Position numbers and translations under genes: made by a program. The notes beneath the pieces are model-generated. The model was given only the letters and a program-made list of their open reading frames with translations. It was not told the DNA's origin and searched no databases. From contig DLRY01000076.1 in the NCBI GenBank assembly GCA_002500665.1, positions 111,956-143,161 on the forward strand: a DNA stretch of 31,206 bases, written 5' to 3'. Below are positions 13,927 through 23,000 of the stretch, piece after piece. The first letter of the stretch is position 1, and each line of letters opens with the position of its first letter. This DNA comes from Opitutia bacterium UBA7876. Its GTDB lineage: Bacteria; Verrucomicrobiota; Verrucomicrobiia; Opitutales; Seribacteraceae.

Positions 13927-13958
13927 GAGGCTTGTTGCAAGTAAAACTTAAGGAAGAA

Positions 13959-15359
13959 TTATTTTTCCAGCACCTTGGCCCGAAAAGTTCCGCCAGAGGA
14001 GTTGAGGTCGTAGATCCCCGAATCATTTTGGTCCATGGGGGTCAACTTGAGAATGAAGCTTAAGTCGGCTGGCCAAGAGTCGTTTTCGGATCGATCAGTG
14101 GGGGACTCAAGGGATGAGTTACTCTCCAATGGAAGGGGGGTGCGGTCCAACTTTTCATCCCCGAAAAAAGCGGAGATTTGGTTCAGGACGTCCCGGACCT
14201 CCTTACGGTTTTGCATAACCAATCCCGTGGCGGCTACCAGAATCGTCAAGATTACGAGGTAGAGCACCCAGCTTGATTTTCCCCGGCTTGGCTTTGGGGG
14301 CCTTGGACCTTGGATTTCCTCGTCCCATTCTTCCCATTCCCTCCTCGCCTTCGATTTTTCTATGACGGCTCCTACGATGATGGACAGTTCGTACAAGACG
14401 TAAAGGGGGACCGTTAGGGTCAGAAGGCTTATGGGGTCGCCACCGGGCGTAATGATGGCGGCGGCAATCATGATGATGACCAAGACCAAACGTCGACTTT
14501 CCCGCAATTTGGCTACGGAGAGCATGCCTATCTTGATCAAAAGGATGAGAATAAGTGGAAATTCAAAGGCCACGCCGACGGCAAAAGTCAGCCAAATGAC
14601 GAGGCTGTAGTAGTTCCCGGCCTCGGGACGATATACGTCGAGTCCCAGGACGTTGAAGGAAAACTCGATGGTAAAGGCTAGGGAAAGGGGCAGGATAAAG
14701 AAATAAGCCATCGCCGCACCAGCCAGAAACAGCAGGGTTGCGGCCAAGCAGCCTGGAAAGAAGATGCGTTTCTCCTGGGGCGTCAACCCAGGCACGACGA
14801 AGCTGCCGACGAAATAGAAAATAAGAGGAAGCGACAGGCCGAGTCCACCCAGGAAACAGATTTTCATGGCGATGAAAATAGGCGAAAACGAACGGATTAC
14901 CTGTAGCAAGTTACGGTTTTTTCCAACCGAGAAGTGGCTCAGTATCCTCGTCTGGTGATGGGGGTCCGTGATACCCCATGCCTGCAGGTCCTCCTCTCTT
15001 GCATCCCGCAGCATCCTAAGATCCACCTCCTGTTTTTGGAGGGGCTTTGTGTATTCTTCGAGGCCGATGCTCTGGAGGTCGATATCAATTTCCCCGAAAT
15101 CCTCCACCGCTGAGACCAGGGGCATTTGAAGGAGCTTGATCGAGTCCTGCATGAAAACCGCCACCCCGATGCATCCGAGCAGGAAGGCGAGAATCGATTT
15201 CAGGATTACCCAACGCAATTCCTCCAGATGTTCTAGGAAATGCATCTCATTGGGATCGGCCTTGTCGCGGTTCTCTTTCCTGAGGGCGCCGACCAGGCCT
15301 TTCTCCTTGAACTTCTCGCCAAAAGTCTTGGGTCCTTTTAATTTATCATCAGAGCTCAT
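13959..15359 (-). CDS. tatC: Twin-arginine translocase subunit TatC with extended loop and C-terminal tail
   Basis: A 466-residue TatC (E. coli TatC has 258), the membrane receptor for Tat signal peptides. The conserved N-terminal MHFLEHLEELRW is at 39-50 and the first helix about 51-70. The conserved PGLTPQEKR (190-198), YFFILPLSLAF and the ITPGGDPISLLTLTVPLYVLYE region (304-325) follow. Three additions stand out: a roughly 65-residue charged insert in the first periplasmic loop (91-156), a seventh hydrophobic segment (364-382, WVLYLVILTILVAATGLVM), and an acidic tail of about 84 residues. With six standard helices the tail would be periplasmic. No tatA/B is nearby. Two predicted Tat substrates are in the window (at 3961 and 28147). 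ATG 15359 has no ribosome-binding site. Confidence 0.93.
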   Translation of the reverse strand: MSSDDKLKGPKTFGEKFKEKGLVGALRKENRDKADPNEMHFLEHLEELRWVILKSILAFLLGCIGVAVFMQDSIKLLQMPLVSAVEDFGEIDIDLQSIGLEEYTKPLQKQEVDLRMLRDAREEDLQAWGITDPHHQTRILSHFSVGKNRNLLQVIRSFSPIFIAMKICFLGGLGLSLPLIFYFVGSFVVPGLTPQEKRIFFPGCLAATLLFLAGAAMAYFFILPLSLAFTIEFSFNVLGLDVYRPEAGNYYSLVIWLTFAVGVAFEFPLILILLIKIGMLSVAKLRESRRLVLVIIMIAAAIITPGGDPISLLTLTVPLYVLYELSIIVGAVIEKSKARREWEEWDEEIQGPRPPKPSRGKSSWVLYLVILTILVAATGLVMQNRKEVRDVLNQISAFFGDEKLDRTPLPLESNSSLESPTDRSENDSWPADLSFILKLTPMDQNDSGIYDLNSSGGTFRAKVLEK

Positions 15360-15599
15360 CTATGGGTGACGTTGAACTGTCCGGGGGTTGTTCGGGAAGG
15401 GCACAGTATGCGGAAAAAAGGTTCTCCGTCCACGGCAAACGAATCAAAACCCAAAGAATCTCACGCCCGGGAACAAGTCGTACATTGACAAAGCGCCCAA
15501 AAAATAGGATGAATTTGCCTTCGTTTTAATTCTTGGCCTGCGCTCAAAAGACGACCGCTGGCCGCACAATACCTCAGAAGCTAAATAATCCTTCATACA
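15360..15599. other. Divergent intergenic region tatC/ppdK, with weak promoter candidate for ppdK
   Basis: This 240-base gap is the longest in the window and must hold both divergent promoters. On the plus strand TTGACA (15485-15490) is followed after 17 bases by GATGAA (15508-15513), a good -35 with a poor -10. No RNA gene, riboswitch consensus or strong repeat was recognised. Confidence 0.3.
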
Positions 15600-18383
15600 A
15601 TGGCCCAAAAAAAGAAGTCAAAGACTGCCAAGAACAAGAAACCCAAGAAGGCTCTCAAGAAGAGAGGTTCCGCCACGGCGCAAAGCCAGAAGTACGTATA
15701 CGACTTCGGTAAGAAGACCGATGGCGACGCCACCCAACGCTCCCTTCTGGGCGGAAAGGGCGCCAACCTTGCCGAAATGGCTCGGATCGGGTTGCCCGTC
15801 CCTCCGGGTTTCACCATCACGACCGAGGTTTGCACCTACTTTTATGCGAACGACAGATCCTATCCATCCGTCCTCGAGGAACAGGTCAAGGCCTCGGTAG
15901 CTCGTACGGAGAAACAACTTGGAAAAAAACTTGGTGACCTCGAGAAACCGCTCCTGTTGTCCGTCCGTTCCGGGGCTCGGGATTCTATGCCCGGCATGAT
16001 GGACACCATCTTGAACCTCGGCCTCAACGATGAAACGGTGGAGGCTCTTTCCCGCTCTTCGGGAAATTCTCGTTTCGCTTGGGATTGCTACCGTAGGTTC
16101 ATTCAGATGTATGGTGACGTGGTTATGGGCGTCCAGAAATTACCCGGAGAGGAGCACGACCCCTTCGAGCACGTGATCGACTCTTACAAGGCGGAACTCT
16201 TCCCTAAGGAAAAGGGGGAGATCGACGACAACCGCCTCAACGTGACCCAGATGAAGGAACTGGTTTCCCGTTTCAAATCCTTGGTCAAGCAAAGGGCGGG
16301 GAGCGACTTCCCTACCTGTCCCTGGGAACAACTCTGGGGCTCGGTGGGAGCCGTTTTCGGCTCTTGGAACAACGACCGGGCAAACGTTTATCGGCGCAAG
16401 TACGGTATCCCTGCGGAGTGGGGTACGGCAGTCAACGTCCAGGCCATGGTTTTCGGAAATTCCGGAAAGAAGTCCGGTTCCGGGGTTGGGTTCACCCGAG
16501 ATCCCGCGACCGGGGAAAAGGTCCTTTACGGTGAATTCCTTACCAATGCCCAGGGCGAAGACGTCGTTGCAGGTGTTCGTACGCCTCGTCCAGTTGCCCA
16601 GTTGAAGCGCGCTCTTCCCAAGGCCTTCAAGGGCTTGGTGGCCGTGCAGAAGAAACTCGAAAAGCATTTTACGGACATGCAGGATTTTGAGTTTACCATC
16701 GAAGACGAGACGCTCTACATGCTCCAGACCCGCAACGGAAAACGTACCGGTATTGCGGCCGTCCGGATCGCTGCGGAAATGGTTAAGGAAAGGCTGATTG
16801 ACTGGAAGACCGCGATTAAGCGTGTTCCTGCCGAGCAGCTTGACCAAGTTCTTTCTCCCGTTTTCGACGCCGCCGCGGCGAAGAAGGCAACCCTTCTCTG
16901 CAAGGGATTGCCCGCCGGACCCGGTGCGGCCAGCGGCCGAATCTTCCTTAACGCCGAAAAAGCGGTGGTCGAGGCCAAGAAGGGGCCCGTCTTGCTGACC
17001 CGGGTAGAAACTTCTCCCGAGGATCTGCGGGGCATGATTGCCGCCGCCGGAATTCTTACCTCAAGGGGAGGGGTCTCTTCCCATGCGGCGCTCGTCGCCC
17101 GCCAGATGGGAAAAGTCTGCGTTTGCGGAGCCGCCGATCTTCAAGTCGACTACAAGGCCCGCACCGTAAAGGTTGCCGGAAAGACCTTCAAGGAGGGTGA
17201 TTACCTCTCCATTAATGGAACAAGCGGCGAAGTCTTCGCCGGCGAGCTAAAGACGGCGCCATCCGAAATCATTCAGGTCCTCGTGGATAAGAAGCTCGAT
17301 CCCAAGAAAAGCCGGGATTACCAGAATTACTCGAAGCTTATGAACTGGTGTCAGAAGGCGACCAAGATGGACGTCCGCACCAATGCCGATTCCCCAACCC
17401 AGGTAGCGAACGCAATTGCCTTCGGGGCGACTGGAATCGGACTTTGCCGGACTGAGCACATGTTTTTCGAGGGTAACAGGATCGATGCCATGAGGGAAAT
17501 GATCCTAGCCGACGACGAGGCAGCCCGCAGAAAGGCAGTCAAGAAATTGCTTCCCTACCAGAGGCGTGATTTTCAGGGAATCTTCAAGGCGCTTAAGGGT
17601 ATGCCCGCGACCATTAGGTTACTGGATCCGCCCCTCCATGAATTCCTTCCTCATGACGTTGCGGCTCAACGGGACTTGGCCAAGAAGCTTGGCGTTTCCC
17701 TAGCCTCAATCCAGAAGCGGGTTGAGGATCTTCACGAATTCAACCCGATGCTTGGCCACCGTGGGTGCCGCCTGGGTATCTCTTACGCCGAGATCACCGA
17801 GATGCAAGCCCAAGCCATTCTGGAGGCTGCCATCCAAGTCAAGAAAAGCGGTATTGAGGTGAACCCCGAGATCATGGTTCCCCTAGTTGGCTTCCCAAGG
17901 GAGCTCGAGCTTCAAGTTAAAGTCATCCACGAAACGGCCAAGAAGGTTTTTGCCGCCAAGGGAGAGAAGGTCAAGTATTTGGTCGGCACCATGATAGAGA
18001 TTCCACGGGCCGCCTTAGTTGCGGATGAAATTGCGAAGACCGCCCAGTTCTTTAGCTTCGGAACCAACGATCTGACTCAAACGACCATGGGAATGAGCCG
18101 GGATGATTCCGGTAGCTTCCTGCCCAACTATACCGAATTGGACATCATAGCCGCCAACCCCTTTGCCAGCGTGGACCGTAGTGGAGTCGGTCAATTGATG
18201 GAGATCGCCGTCAAGAAAGGCAAAAGCGCCAGGCGCGCGATCAAGCTCGGTATCTGTGGGGAGCACGGAGGTGATCCAAAGAGCGTGGAGTTCTGCCATC
18301 AGATCGGGTTGAATTACGTCAGTTGTTCGCCGTTTCGCGTTCCCACGGCAAGGCTTGCCGCCGCTCAGGCTGCGGTATCCTAG
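15600..18383 (+). CDS. ppdK: Pyruvate, phosphate dikinase
   Basis: A 927-residue cytosolic enzyme interconverting pyruvate + ATP + Pi and PEP + AMP + PPi. The N-terminal ATP-grasp domain begins LLGGKGANLAEMARIGLPVPPGF and contains SVRSGARDSMPGMMDT. The swivelling phosphohistidine domain has GGVSSHAALVARQMGKVCVCG (the His in SHAA is phosphorylated). The C-terminal PEP/pyruvate barrel has GIGLCRTEHMFF, LGHRGCRLGI, FSFGTNDLTQTTMG and GICGEHGGDP near the end. The length is normal for the family plus an N-terminal tail: the first 22 residues contain eleven lysines and one arginine, before the usual start KYVYDFG. ATG 15600 is the first start; no ribosome-binding site is visible. hflX begins 104 bases downstream on the same strand. 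Confidence 0.96.
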   Translation: MAQKKKSKTAKNKKPKKALKKRGSATAQSQKYVYDFGKKTDGDATQRSLLGGKGANLAEMARIGLPVPPGFTITTEVCTYFYANDRSYPSVLEEQVKASVARTEKQLGKKLGDLEKPLLLSVRSGARDSMPGMMDTILNLGLNDETVEALSRSSGNSRFAWDCYRRFIQMYGDVVMGVQKLPGEEHDPFEHVIDSYKAELFPKEKGEIDDNRLNVTQMKELVSRFKSLVKQRAGSDFPTCPWEQLWGSVGAVFGSWNNDRANVYRRKYGIPAEWGTAVNVQAMVFGNSGKKSGSGVGFTRDPATGEKVLYGEFLTNAQGEDVVAGVRTPRPVAQLKRALPKAFKGLVAVQKKLEKHFTDMQDFEFTIEDETLYMLQTRNGKRTGIAAVRIAAEMVKERLIDWKTAIKRVPAEQLDQVLSPVFDAAAAKKATLLCKGLPAGPGAASGRIFLNAEKAVVEAKKGPVLLTRVETSPEDLRGMIAAAGILTSRGGVSSHAALVARQMGKVCVCGAADLQVDYKARTVKVAGKTFKEGDYLSINGTSGEVFAGELKTAPSEIIQVLVDKKLDPKKSRDYQNYSKLMNWCQKATKMDVRTNADSPTQVANAIAFGATGIGLCRTEHMFFEGNRIDAMREMILADDEAARRKAVKKLLPYQRRDFQGIFKALKGMPATIRLLDPPLHEFLPHDVAAQRDLAKKLGVSLASIQKRVEDLHEFNPMLGHRGCRLGISYAEITEMQAQAILEAAIQVKKSGIEVNPEIMVPLVGFPRELELQVKVIHETAKKVFAAKGEKVKYLVGTMIEIPRAALVADEIAKTAQFFSFGTNDLTQTTMGMSRDDSGSFLPNYTELDIIAANPFASVDRSGVGQLMEIAVKKGKSARRAIKLGICGEHGGDPKSVEFCHQIGLNYVSCSPFRVPTARLAAAQAAVS

Positions 18384-18421
18384 CCTGGGCTCGCTTGAAG
18401 GAATTTCCAATTCGCTTGGAG

Positions 18422-18433
18422 GCGCTCGAGCGC
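18422..18433. other. Perfect 12-base palindrome between ppdK and hflX
   Basis: GCGCTCGAGCGC reads identically on both strands, 39 bases after the ppdK stop. It could be a protein-binding site or chance; no T run follows, so it is not a typical terminator. Confidence 0.3.
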
Positions 18434-18487
18434 AATGCGTTCGGTACCCTTCTCGCGTCGTTTGCCTGATGTTCTTTCCGGAGCATA

Positions 18488-19771
18488 ATGTTTGAGGTCA
18501 AGGAAAAGCCGAGGCTTGTGGAGCGGGCTTTTCTGCTCTCGGTTATCTTGCGTGAAGACGAGAGGGAGGAGGCAGATTCCCTTCTCGATGAGTTGTCCGA
18601 GTTGGTGGAGAACCTTGGCATCAAAGTCTGCCGGAAGGTAGTGGCGCGTACGAGAAAGAGGTACCCGGGCCATATCTTGGGCAAGGGCAAATTGGCCGAG
18701 ATTATCGGCCAAGTAGGTGAGCTGAATTGCGACGTAATCATCTTCGACAACGAGATATCTCCGGGGCAACAAAGAAACTGGGAGGAGGAAGGCAAGGTTT
18801 TGGTTATTGATCGGCACGAGGTAATCCTCGACGTTTTTGCCGAGCGGGCCCAGACCAAGGAGGCCAGTCTCCAGGTCAGCCTGGCCAGGCTTGAATATTC
18901 GTTGCCCCGACTAAGAAGGGCATGGACGCACCTTGGTAGGCAACGCGGAGGAGGAGTGACGCAAAGAGGGGAAGGCGAGGCCCAGATCGAACTCGACCAG
19001 AGAATGCTGCGCGACAAGATTGCCTCGACCAAGAAGGAGATTGCTCGCGTTTCGCGAACCCGCTCCACCAGCCGAAAAAAAAGGCAGCGTATCCCCCTGC
19101 CTTCGCTTGCCATCGTGGGATATACCAATGCAGGAAAATCAACCCTTCTCAATCGCCTTGCCGGATCGGACGTTCTTTCCGAGGACAAGCTTTTCGCGAC
19201 CCTCGACCCGACAAGCCGCAAAGTAAGGCTACCGAGTGGGCGCGCCGTTGTGATTACGGATACCGTTGGGTTTATAAGAAAACTGCCCCATAGGCTGGTT
19301 GATGCCTTCAAGGCAACCTTGGAGGAAGCTCTCGTCTCCAACTTGCTGCTCCATGTCGTTGACCTTTCCCACCAAGAGTTCGAGAAGCATATGCAAACCA
19401 CACTCGAAGTGCTCAAGGAGTTGGGAGCTGAAGACAAGGAAATCCTCACCGTTTACAACAAGATTGATCGTACCGACGATCAGTGGAAGCGACTCAAGGC
19501 CCGCAATCAAAAGGAAAACGGAGCCTTCATCAGTTGCAGGACAGGTGAGGGTATCGATGAGTTGCTCGAAATCATCGAGTCCAAGCTGGACGAAGGCCAA
19601 GCCGTCCGCTCTTATTTGGTTCCTCACAAAAAATACGCCTTGGTTTCAAGACTCCGCGAGCAAGGAAGCCTTGTCTCGGAAGAGACGGCTGAAGGCGGCG
19701 TACGGGTTGAAGCAACCCCACGGGGAAAGCTTGATCATCAGATGGAGGAGTTCCTCCTCGCATCGGGCTAA
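18488..19771 (+). CDS. hflX: Ribosome-associated GTPase HflX
   Basis: A 427-residue GTPase that binds the 50S subunit and rescues stalled or hibernating ribosomes. The N-terminal HflX domain contains RTRKRYPGHILGKGKLAEI and VIIFDNEISPGQQRNWEE, then VIDRHEVILDVFAERAQTKEASLQV and the LPRLRRAWTHLGRQRGGGVTQRGEGE linker (recognised in parts). The G domain has G1 GYTNAGKSTLLNRL, G3 DTVGFIRKLPHRLV and G4 NKID, followed by a short C-terminal domain. ATG 18488 has GGAG four bases upstream. It follows ppdK and converges on a small membrane-protein gene with a nine-base gap. Length and motifs are typical. Confidence 0.95.
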   Translation: MFEVKEKPRLVERAFLLSVILREDEREEADSLLDELSELVENLGIKVCRKVVARTRKRYPGHILGKGKLAEIIGQVGELNCDVIIFDNEISPGQQRNWEEEGKVLVIDRHEVILDVFAERAQTKEASLQVSLARLEYSLPRLRRAWTHLGRQRGGGVTQRGEGEAQIELDQRMLRDKIASTKKEIARVSRTRSTSRKKRQRIPLPSLAIVGYTNAGKSTLLNRLAGSDVLSEDKLFATLDPTSRKVRLPSGRAVVITDTVGFIRKLPHRLVDAFKATLEEALVSNLLLHVVDLSHQEFEKHMQTTLEVLKELGAEDKEILTVYNKIDRTDDQWKRLKARNQKENGAFISCRTGEGIDELLEIIESKLDEGQAVRSYLVPHKKYALVSRLREQGSLVSEETAEGGVRVEATPRGKLDHQMEEFLLASG

Positions 19772-19780
19772 GGTAAAAGT

Positions 19781-20029
19781 CTACTTGCCTTTTTGTCTTC
19801 TCTGGTAATCGACCAAAGTTACCCGAAACATGCCGGCTGCAATCCAGAAAACGCCCGTCATGCAAAAGGACGTCATCCCGGCCACGACGTAAACGGACGT
19901 CGGATCCTGTGAGGGAACGTGGGGCATCAACACCCAGAACATGAAAACGAAAAAGACCGCGGACATACCCAGATCGACGAAGATGCCGAGCATGGACACG
20001 AGGGGCCGTTCTTCAGGGTTATCTGACAT
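19781..20029 (-). CDS. Small two-helix membrane protein of unknown function
   Basis: An 82-residue protein with two hydrophobic segments (about 13-36, MLGIFVDLGMSAVFFVFMFWVL in parts, and about 46-69, VYVVAGMTSFCMTGVFWIAAG) joined by PHVPSQDPTS, and a basic end (YQRRQKGK). The charge pattern suggests both ends in the cytoplasm. I do not recognise the family. ATG 20029 begins the first plausible protein start (MSDNPEERP); the frame is open further upstream into gcvP, but those codons give low-complexity Pro/Gly/Arg sequence. It begins 38 bases after the gcvP stop on the same strand, so co-transcription is likely, but no role in glycine cleavage is indicated. Confidence 0.72.
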   Translation of the reverse strand: MSDNPEERPLVSMLGIFVDLGMSAVFFVFMFWVLMPHVPSQDPTSVYVVAGMTSFCMTGVFWIAAGMFRVTLVDYQRRQKGK

Positions 20030-20067
20030 GGTGGGTATTCTTGTTGATATTCGACCCGTGGTCAAAC

Positions 20068-23000
20068 CTATCCTTCGGACCGGACGGATTCCAGGATTCG
20101 CTTTTTGATCTCGGGGATGGACAAATCCTTCAGGACGCTTGGCTTTACCCGGTTGAAGGGGAGGGAGGGAAGGTGATCCAGTTGATCGTGCAGGCAGAGG
20201 TTGCGGTTGGCCGCCACCTCGTCCACCCGATCTATGGGGGTGAAATGAGGCGCCGACTCGAGAGCCTGGGGACATTCCTCAATGATTTCCCTAATCGTCT
20301 TGACGGCTTCGGCGAATCGATCGAGTTCATTCTTGGCGTAACTTTCAGTAGGCTCGATCATGAGGCCGAATACTTCCGGAAAGGCCACGGTCGGCGCGTG
20401 AAAGCCGAAATCGAGGAATAGTTTGCCAACTTGGGGAATCACTTGGGCCCGCGGAATGCCTGCTTCTTCCAGTCGCTCGAAGTCCGTCTCTTCAAGGGTA
20501 AGAATGAACTCGTGCATGCGGGGCGATTTTCCCCCGCAAGCAGGAAGGGTAGGGTAATGGGGCTTGAGCGCTTCGAACAGATAGCGGGAGGAGAGGACCG
20601 CCGTGGAGGACATCCTCGGGACGCCTTCCCTTCCCAGTCTCAGGAGGTAGGAGTAGGCACGGACCTTGTGGGCGAAGTTTCCCCAGTGCCGGTGAAAGGA
20701 ACCGATGCTTGAGGAGGCGCTTCTGGAGCGGTAGGTCCCCTCCTCATCCTTGAAGATTTGTTTGCCGGGCAGGAAATCGGCCAGTTTTTCGGAAACCGCT
20801 ACAATTGCGTCTCCCGGTCCTCCCCCTCCATGAGGGATTGTCCAGGTCTTGTGCAGGTTGTTGTGGACCGCATCGACACCAAGGGCGCCTAGGTTAACGA
20901 CCCCGGCGATGGCGTTCATGTTCGCCCCGTCCATGAAGACCAGCCCTCCGGCATCGTGCACCGCCTTCGAGATCTTATGAAATTGATTCTCGAAAATTCC
21001 GGAGGTATTGGGGTTGGTTATCATCACTCCAGAGAGTCGCTCGCCGTATCGGCCGATCTTTTCATTGAAGTCCGCCATGTCGATGGTGCCTTGAGTATTG
21101 GCTTCCAAGTAAACGATGCCATCGGGAAACCCCGCCATGACCGCAGTGGCAAAATTGGTTCCATGGGCGGACTTGGGAATGAACACCACGTTTCTACCTT
21201 CTTCGCCCCTCTCCCGATGGTAGGCTTGGAAAAGCTTGAGCCCCACGAGTTCGCCTTGGGCGCCGGCGACGGGTTGGGTGGTGACGGCGGCCAGTCCGGT
21301 GATTTTGCGGAACCATTCCTGAATCTCGTACAGGATGGCGAGAGGACCTTGGCAGTCTTCCTCCGGGGCCTGCGGATGAACTTCGGAGAACCCGGGAAGG
21401 GCTGCGGCCCAGTCGTTGAGCATGGGGTTGTACTTCATGGTACAGGAACCGAGCGGGTAACACCCGTCGTCGGGGCTTACGTTCAGGTCGGCAAGCTGCT
21501 CGTAGTAATGGGAGAGCTCGTCTTGGGAAAAGCTTGGGAGATTCGCGGGCCCATCCCGGAGAAACTCGGGGGCGGGAGGATGCGGATCGTGCGCCCGCTG
21601 TTCTTTTTTGAGCCCGGGAAACTCCATGTTGAAAAAGCGGATCAGCTTCTCGACCGCCTCCTCGTCGTGTAGATCGGAGAAGGTGAGCTTGAGCAGGTTT
21701 CTTCCCTCGTGGGCCCTCTCCCGGCCGGATACGTCCACGCCGAGGTGAAGGTTGGCTTCCCTTCCTTTCGCAAGCAGGCCGGGCACTTCGGAATCCAGTT
21801 CCAAGACCACCTCATTGAAGGAGGGGGATTCGGGAAAAGCCAGCTCCACGCCTTCGCAGGTAAGGATTCCCTTCAGCGCCTTCTCCTTACGCTCGAGAGC
21901 CTGCTCGAGCGATTCCTTCATCCCCTTCTCCCCTTTCGCAAGCAGACTGGCCCCGGCAAGCGTGGCAAGGAAGGCCTGGTTGGAGCAAACGTTTGAGGTG
22001 GCCTTTTCCTTGCGGATATGCTGTTCCCTAGTGGAAAGCACCATGACGAAGCAATCCCTGCCGTTGACGTCTTTGGCCTTGCCGACGTAGCGCCCGGGGG
22101 TTGAGCGAAGGTCCCGCTTACTTCGATCATTGAAGCGGCAACCGAACAGCCCCAGCCCGGGACCCCCGAAATTGGGAGGAATGGCCAAGTGCTGGGCCTC
22201 ACCCGCAATGAAGTCCACTCCCTCTTTGCCGAATTCGGTGGGAGGCTTGAGCCCTCCGCCGGCCAGGAGTATGGGATCGATGCATGCAACGGAGCGCATG
22301 CCCCGCTCACGCGCAAAGTCTGCGAGATCGTCCACTTTCTCAAGGAGTCCGAATTTGTTGACTTGGGGAAAAACGAAGGCGGCGAAGCCCTTGGTTGCAT
22401 CCTCCCCCATCACCTCGAGGGCGGAAAAGTCGAGGCATCCGCTGGACGGGTTCACGGGGGCGATGGCGAATTCGATCTCGGTTTCCCGAACCAGGGTATC
22501 GAGGACCTCGCGATCTTCGTCGAAGAGGCTACCGGCAAGGAGAATCCTGGTTCCGCGGGGATTCGTCCGGATGGCGCAGGCGATGGCCTCGAAAAGGGCG
22601 GCGGGACGGTCGTAGAGGGAGGTGTTGATGGCCTCGAAGCCGGTCAGGGCGGAGAGGGCGCACTGGTAGATCCAATGGGTGACCAGGGTACCTTGGCTTC
22701 TCTCGGGCTGATAGGGCGTGTAGGAGGTCGTAAGTGGCCTCAATTTGGATACGGAATCGACGATGGGGTGAGTTTTCCAGACTGGGAGGAGGTCGCCGAT
22801 GAAGGAGTTCCTGAGCTTTGTCTTCTCGGAAAGGGCGAACAGCTTTGCGACCGCTTGGTCGTACTCCAGTTCCTCGGGGAGGTCCGGGCCCTCCTGAAAG
22901 ACAAGGGACTCGTCGATGTGGCTGAACAATTCGCCGGCATCGGCCAGACCGATCGAGTCGAGCATGGAACGGATTTCATCCTCAGTTGCCGAGATGTAGT

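Noticed and set aside
18319..19449. Long minus-strand open frame opposite hflX
   Set aside because: hflX on the plus strand has all GTPase motifs; the antisense translation is serine/arginine-rich low complexity.
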